Shown piece by piece: positions 60,404-64,000 of a DNA stretch of 64,000 nt (position 1 is its first letter; the number at the start of each line of letters is the position of its first letter). The position numbers and the translations under genes are program-made. The notes below the pieces were generated by a model, which was given only the letters and a program-made list of their open reading frames with translations, made no database searches and was not told where the DNA came from. Source of the stretch: Lysinibacillus antri (GTDB lineage Bacteria; Bacillota; Bacilli; Bacillales_A; Planococcaceae); contig NZ_RYYR01000019.1 in the NCBI RefSeq assembly GCF_003977595.1, positions 1-64,000 on the forward strand, given 5' to 3'.

Positions 60404-60517
60404 AAATGCATTTTTAGGTGTACGTTCACTTTCACAAGTCGGGCAAGTTGGACAATCACTACTTTTATAGTATTTATGACTGCTATCACATATTCTTAAT
60501 GTTTTTTGTGATTTCAT
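60386..60517 (-). pseudogene. Truncated N-terminal fragment of an alpha-CTD-like (zinc-ribbon + HhH) protein
   Basis: In one frame this gives a 43-residue product starting MKSQKTLRICDSSHKYYKSS, then DCPTCPTCESERTPKN AFLALLH. This matches the first 40 residues of a common Bacillus protein of about 95 residues (zinc-ribbon followed by an RNA polymerase alpha C-terminal-like domain) that I know from memory. The helix-hairpin-helix part is missing: the frame stops in a perfect hairpin (60371-60403) whose one arm is the LALL codons. No ribosome site precedes the ATG. The gap 60282-60573 holds this plus the AIM24 terminator. Confidence 0.55.
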
Positions 60518-60529
60518 TTTTTCATTAAA

Positions 60530-60558
60530 ACAAAAAGAAGCGACCTTTTACAATCGCT
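60530..60558 (-). terminator. Terminator of the AIM24 gene
   Basis: AGCGA / TCGCT stem on the minus strand followed by TCTTTTTG, 16 bases after the stop codon. Confidence 0.65.
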
Positions 60559-60573
60559 CCATTTCAATCCCTA

Positions 60574-61266
60574 TTAACTTTGTGCTTGCATGTACACTTC
60601 TTCATATGGTTGAACAATGACAAAGCCATCACCTTCAAATCGCATTTGAATGGATTCTCCACTGCCTCGTCCAATGAACGTTTTAAAAGACACATCCGTT
60701 TGAAATTCCGGCTGAAGATTGCCTGACCATGCGACCGTAGCATTAGGATCTGTAATCACTGGTTTTCCTGGCGTTACGCGTAATGTAAGTGGTTCATAAT
60801 GTGAGGTAATCGCTACCATCCCAGTCCCTTCACAACGTACATTAAATAAACCACCCGCCATCATTCCCGCCACTTTTCTCATCAGCTTAATATTGTGTTT
60901 GATAGATGGTTCGAATGCTAATAGGTCGTTACCATTAACATAAATCGCTTCGTTTTGTAGATGCAGAATAATGATTTTTTTCCCACTGTCCGCCAAATAT
61001 AATTTCCCTTGACCATTCGCTTTCATTAAGGAGGCGCCTTCACCTGTCAACGCCTTTTTAAACATTGCCCCAAGTCCATGTTCTAATACACCTTCACGCT
61101 CAAACTTAATTTTGCCGTCATAAGCGATCATGGCACCTGCCTTTGACCAAACAAGTCCGTCCAAATTCACTTCTAAAATTCGTGGTGTTTCTAATTCAAA
61201 AAAGCCTTGTCCCTTATCCACTTGCTCTGTGTTTTTTATAAATTCCTCAATTGAATATTTATTCAT
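60574..61266 (-). CDS. AIM24-family protein
   Basis: About 230 residues of the AIM24 (TRAP-like beta-sandwich) family. Typical are [92 protein letters not shown], and [27 protein letters not shown]. The bacterial function is unknown. The ATG at 61266 has GGGG 8 bases upstream. Confidence 0.92.
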   Translation of the reverse strand: MNKYSIEEFIKNTEQVDKGQGFFELETPRILEVNLDGLVWSKAGAMIAYDGKIKFEREGVLEHGLGAMFKKALTGEGASLMKANGQGKLYLADSGKKIIILHLQNEAIYVNGNDLLAFEPSIKHNIKLMRKVAGMMAGGLFNVRCEGTGMVAITSHYEPLTLRVTPGKPVITDPNATVAWSGNLQPEFQTDVSFKTFIGRGSGESIQMRFEGDGFVIVQPYEEVYMQAQS

Positions 61267-61507
61267 CCAACACACCCCTTTAAAATAGTGAAACAGTAAA
61301 GAATGTTCTTTAATACAATATTTTTTTAATACGCTATTATACGTCGAATCCAGTCTTTCACATAAATTTCTTTTTGAATAGCTGCTGAAATAGTTACAGG
61401 TAATGAAAGTGTTTGTTACGATATCTATAATGGTTCATTTACTTGTATATCCTCACATATCCTTTACCTAATGTATACGTTTATACTAGTGGGAGGTTTC
61501 ATAAATA

Positions 61508-61576
61508 ATGGAAATATGGGAGTTTGAAGATTTGTTCGGAATTAATCCTCCAAACAAAAAATGCGCCTCCACTTAA
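61508..61576 (+). CDS. Possible small protein (22 residues)
   Basis: ATG 61508 follows GGGAGG at 11 bases, and the product begins MEIWEFEDLFGINPPNKK and ends CAST before a TAA. It overlaps the terminator arm of the minus-strand cobalamin-binding gene. There is no recognisable promoter, and no relatives are known to me. The rest of the gap 61267-61596 shows nothing more. Confidence 0.2.
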   Translation: MEIWEFEDLFGINPPNKKCAST

Positions 61577-61591
61577 TCGTGGAAAACGCAT
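61555..61591 (-). terminator. Terminator of the btuF-like gene (end of the cobalamin operon)
   Basis: ATGCG..TCCAC / GTGGA..CGCAT stem on the minus strand followed by a T run. Confidence 0.78.
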
Positions 61592-61596
61592 CTTTA

Positions 61597-62415
61597 CTAT
61601 TCTTCTAATAACGGATCGAAACCCTCGTTATATGGGGGATAAACTTGTGGATGAAGAATGCTCGCAATTTTACTTAAACCCATTAATAACTTGGGCGATG
61701 GTCTACAAAATAACGGCTCCTCCAAAATATACAAGTGATTGTTTTGAATGGCCTGCATTTGTTCAGCTTCTGGACGCTTTAGGATGACCTTAGGATTTAC
61801 TTTTTCTTTCTGCACCCCTACCCAAATGACACAGAACACTTCCGGATTTTTTTGCTTTACTACTTCCCAATCCGTTTTGACACTAGCCTGTGGATGATCT
61901 TCAAATACATTTCTTCCCCCAGCAAGCTGACTAATTTCCGTAATCCAATTCGCCGCACCCGGGGTAAAAATCGGTTTTGCCCACCATTCCCAATAAAGGG
62001 ATGTCGGTTTTTCTATTTGTTTACTAAGGGATTGGTATCGTGCAATGATTCCATTGTATTTCTCATATAACTGTTTTGCCTTGTCCGACGTATTTGTTAC
62101 TTCTCCAACAAATAATAAACTTTCCCCTACTTCTGTTAATGATTTCGGGTTCGGGACAATAACATGTGGGATATTGCGCTTTTTTAATTCTTCAATATTA
62201 CGTTCCATCCCTGGTACCGAAAGCGACGCCAATACTAAATCAGGTTGTAATGCTTCTACTTGATCCATATCAATTGCCAAGTCAGAACCCAGTTTCGGTA
62301 AACTATGAATTTCTTCCGGCCAATCTGAGTAATTATCTACCCCTACGAGCGAAGACGTTAACCCTAAGTAGCCGACCAATTCCGTATTACTTGGACATAT
62401 TGAAATTAACCGCAT
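61597..62415 (-). CDS. Cobalamin-binding protein, BtuF-like, without signal peptide
   Basis: A 272-residue periplasmic-binding-type protein: MRLISICPSNTELVGYLGL, VDNYSDWPEEI, LPKLGSDLAIDMDQVEALQPDLVLASL and CVIWVGVQKEKVNPKVIL are the class III corrinoid/iron-siderophore binding pattern. It has no signal peptide, so it is probably cytoplasmic; in other Firmicutes similar genes sit inside cobamide salvage operons. The start overlaps the end of cobQ by 29 bases with GAGGGGG 8 bases upstream inside cobQ, giving translational coupling. A terminator follows. Confidence 0.86.
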   Translation of the reverse strand: MRLISICPSNTELVGYLGLTSSLVGVDNYSDWPEEIHSLPKLGSDLAIDMDQVEALQPDLVLASLSVPGMERNIEELKKRNIPHVIVPNPKSLTEVGESLLFVGEVTNTSDKAKQLYEKYNGIIARYQSLSKQIEKPTSLYWEWWAKPIFTPGAANWITEISQLAGGRNVFEDHPQASVKTDWEVVKQKNPEVFCVIWVGVQKEKVNPKVILKRPEAEQMQAIQNNHLYILEEPLFCRPSPKLLMGLSKIASILHPQVYPPYNEGFDPLLEE

Positions 62416-63922
62416 CCAATTCCCCCTCTTGATAATCCGTCATCATTTGATAGATTCGCTCGATTTGAACATGCTCCCGAACGACTTGAGCGAGTAAATC
62501 GAACCCTTCTTCTTTTTTGCGCGCAAAAGAGACACGATTTTCGATTGGTTCTAACCCTTTTTTTAGCCGCAACTCATTTAAAATTACTTCACGGAAAGAG
62601 TCATTGTGGAAAATCCCATGGAAGTAAGTACCGATAATTTGATGGTTAGACGAAATAAACCCTTCACTTCTATCCGACAAGTGAATCAAATGTTGACATT
62701 CCTTTTCAAATAGCGATTCCCCCATATGAATTTCATAACCTGAAACTGGAATCACTTCTTCTCCTACGTAGGCAATTCCTTCTGAACGAACCGTTGTCTT
62801 CTCTTGAGTCATTGTCGTTTTCATCGGAATTAAGCCTAGCCCATCCATACTTTGAAGTGCGGATTCAACGCCATATGGATCCGAAATCATTTCACCTAGT
62901 ATTTGATAACCGCCACATATGCCAAATACCGCTACACCTTGATCTACTAAGTTCAAAATTCGGTTAGCAAGTCCGGTATTTTGTAAAAATTGCATATCTT
63001 CAATTGTATTTTTACTACCCGGAATGATTACTAAATCTGGGTCCCCTAATTCATCAACTGATTTCACAAAACGCACATGACAATCTTCTTCCTCAAAGAA
63101 TGGGTCAATATCAGTAAAGTTCGAAATCATTGGGAGACGGATCACTGCAATATCAAGATCTTTTGTTGAATCCTTTTGTGATGTGTACCTACTTAACACA
63201 ACTGAATCCTCTGCCTCAATAAATAAATTATCGATATACGGAACGACACCTAAAACGGGCACACCTGTATATTCTTCAAACCATGTGAGTCCAGGCTGTA
63301 GTAACGTGACGTCGCCTCTAAATTTATTGATGATGACTCCTACCACTCTTTTTCGGTCTTCTGCTTCAAGTAGCTGCAATGTCCCTACTAAACTCGCAAA
63401 TACGCCACCTTTTTCAATATCCCCTACTAAAATGACCGGTGCATCCGCAATTTGAGCCACTCGCATATTTACTAGTTCCCGATCATTTAAATTCACTTCT
63501 GCGGGACTGCCTGCTCCTTCAATAATAATTCGTTCATAAGAAGAAGCTAGTCGCTCGTAGGATTCACGAATTAACTTTAACCCTTCTTGAAAAAAATCTT
63601 GTCGATACTCCCCAGCTTCCATATTTCGAAATGGCTTTCCATGAACAACAATTTGAGAATGGTTTACACCACTTGGCTTAATTAAAATGGGGTTCATATC
63701 CGTTGTCGCGTCGATTCTGCAGGCCTCCGCTTGTACACCTTGAGCACGCCCGATTTCCTTACCATCTACTGTGATGTAGGAATTCAACGCCATATTTTGT
63801 GATTTAAACGGAGCTGTTTTAAAGCCGTCTTGAACGAAAATACGGCACAATGCTGTAACAAGTGCACTCTTTCCCGCATCTGAATGGGTTCCTTGAATCA
63901 TTAAAGGCAGACAATTTTTCAT
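62387..63922 (-). CDS. cobQ: Adenosylcobyric acid synthase (glutamine-hydrolysing)
   Basis: 511 residues. The N-terminal P-loop-like domain is MIQGTHSDAGKSALVTALCRIFVQDGF with FKSQNMALNSYITVDGKEIGRAQGVQAEAC; ERIIIEGAGSPAEVNLNDRELVNMRVA follows. The C-terminal glutamine amidotransferase has FGICGGYQILG (catalytic Cys) and HGIFHNDSFR (catalytic His). It amidates cobyrinic acid side chains in cobalamin synthesis. The ribosome site is GGAG 9 bases before the ATG. It is followed by a btuF-like gene and preceded by a BtuR-like gene. Confidence 0.95.
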   Translation of the reverse strand: MKNCLPLMIQGTHSDAGKSALVTALCRIFVQDGFKTAPFKSQNMALNSYITVDGKEIGRAQGVQAEACRIDATTDMNPILIKPSGVNHSQIVVHGKPFRNMEAGEYRQDFFQEGLKLIRESYERLASSYERIIIEGAGSPAEVNLNDRELVNMRVAQIADAPVILVGDIEKGGVFASLVGTLQLLEAEDRKRVVGVIINKFRGDVTLLQPGLTWFEEYTGVPVLGVVPYIDNLFIEAEDSVVLSRYTSQKDSTKDLDIAVIRLPMISNFTDIDPFFEEEDCHVRFVKSVDELGDPDLVIIPGSKNTIEDMQFLQNTGLANRILNLVDQGVAVFGICGGYQILGEMISDPYGVESALQSMDGLGLIPMKTTMTQEKTTVRSEGIAYVGEEVIPVSGYEIHMGESLFEKECQHLIHLSDRSEGFISSNHQIIGTYFHGIFHNDSFREVILNELRLKKGLEPIENRVSFARKKEEGFDLLAQVVREHVQIERIYQMMTDYQEGELDAVNFNMSK

Positions 63923-63940
63923 ATGGATTCACTCCTACTT

Positions 63941-64000
63941 TTAAAATTCGATTCCTTTTACAGCAGGTACACCTTCATCATAATAATGTTTTTCGACATC
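63941..64000 (-). CDS. C-terminal end of a cob(I)alamin adenosyltransferase (CobO/BtuR type), partial
   Basis: On the minus strand the last 19 codons read DVEKHYYDEGVPAVKGIEF followed by a stop. The ending KHxxxxGvxAxxGIEF is that of CobO/BtuR-type adenosyltransferases, which make adenosylcobalamin. The rest lies beyond position 64000. It precedes cobQ by about 18 bases, consistent with a cobalamin operon. Confidence 0.6.
   Translation of the reverse strand, partial: DVEKHYYDEGVPAVKGIEF

Overview
The window is low-GC Firmicutes DNA. The 16S fragment at the left edge, the gene content (Spx, SpxH/YjbH-like, YbaK, CsoR/CopZ/CopA, DUF1292, SE1832) and the strong AAGGAGG-type ribosome binding sites point to Bacillales, most likely Planococcaceae (a Lysinibacillus/Solibacillus-like organism). 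The genus is an inference. The DNA is chromosomal: no plasmid, prophage, transposase or CRISPR genes were seen.

Layout. 1-171 is the 5' end of a 16S rRNA gene on the minus strand, with two or three tandem sigma-A promoters behind it. 660-11337 holds YczE-like and YbaK proteins, a Na/Pi transporter, topoisomerase III (topB), an SDR dehydrogenase, an MFS transporter, a lipoprotein and a PLP aminotransferase. 11589-17847 is a copper island (two tandem YdhK-type lipoproteins, copA, copZ, csoR) with a truncated sensor-like gene and a ZIP metal transporter. 18012-26061 has mostly housekeeping and transport genes (EamA, DUF1292, SelO, MATE, flavin reductase, Na/H antiporter). 26220-28836 carries a PseG-like protein, a CheY-like receiver, and a CheX-like phosphatase with four MshEN-type (c-di-GMP-binding) motifs. 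29088-36100 has SE1832, an ABC-F protein, a NERD protein, an Spx paralogue with a MarR regulator, and an MFS/M20 pair. 36458-49523 has an AraC regulator fused to a GH39-like region, a CPBP protease, an orphan ECF sigma factor, a dipeptidase, two c-di-GMP enzymes, ctaB and an AbrB-type membrane protein. 49755-64000 ends with msrA, a deaminase, a TetR/SpxH/YdhR group, NdpA, a TPP-riboswitch-controlled thiW, uppP, AIM24 and the end of a cobalamin operon (btuR-cobQ-btuF-like).

Two themes stand out. First, four intergenic regions (17901, 20924, 31102, 58751) hold imperfect tandem arrays with four different core sequences but exactly the same 21-bp period; one array runs into the end of the NERD gene. 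Second, a receiver protein overlaps the gene of a CheX-like phosphatase carrying four 24-residue MshEN motifs with exact 5-residue spacers. This predicts c-di-GMP control of response-regulator dephosphorylation, and two GGDEF proteins lie in the same window. Other notable items are three matching CsoR operators, a 154-bp dispersed repeat, two other short dispersed elements, a diverged second copy of the topB 3' end, an Spx protein with CxxS in place of CxxC, and a truncated gene ending in a perfect hairpin.

Most start sites were chosen from the position of the Shine-Dalgarno (SD) sequence and often lie inside the longest open frame. Family names come from recognising motifs by eye; no database search was run.
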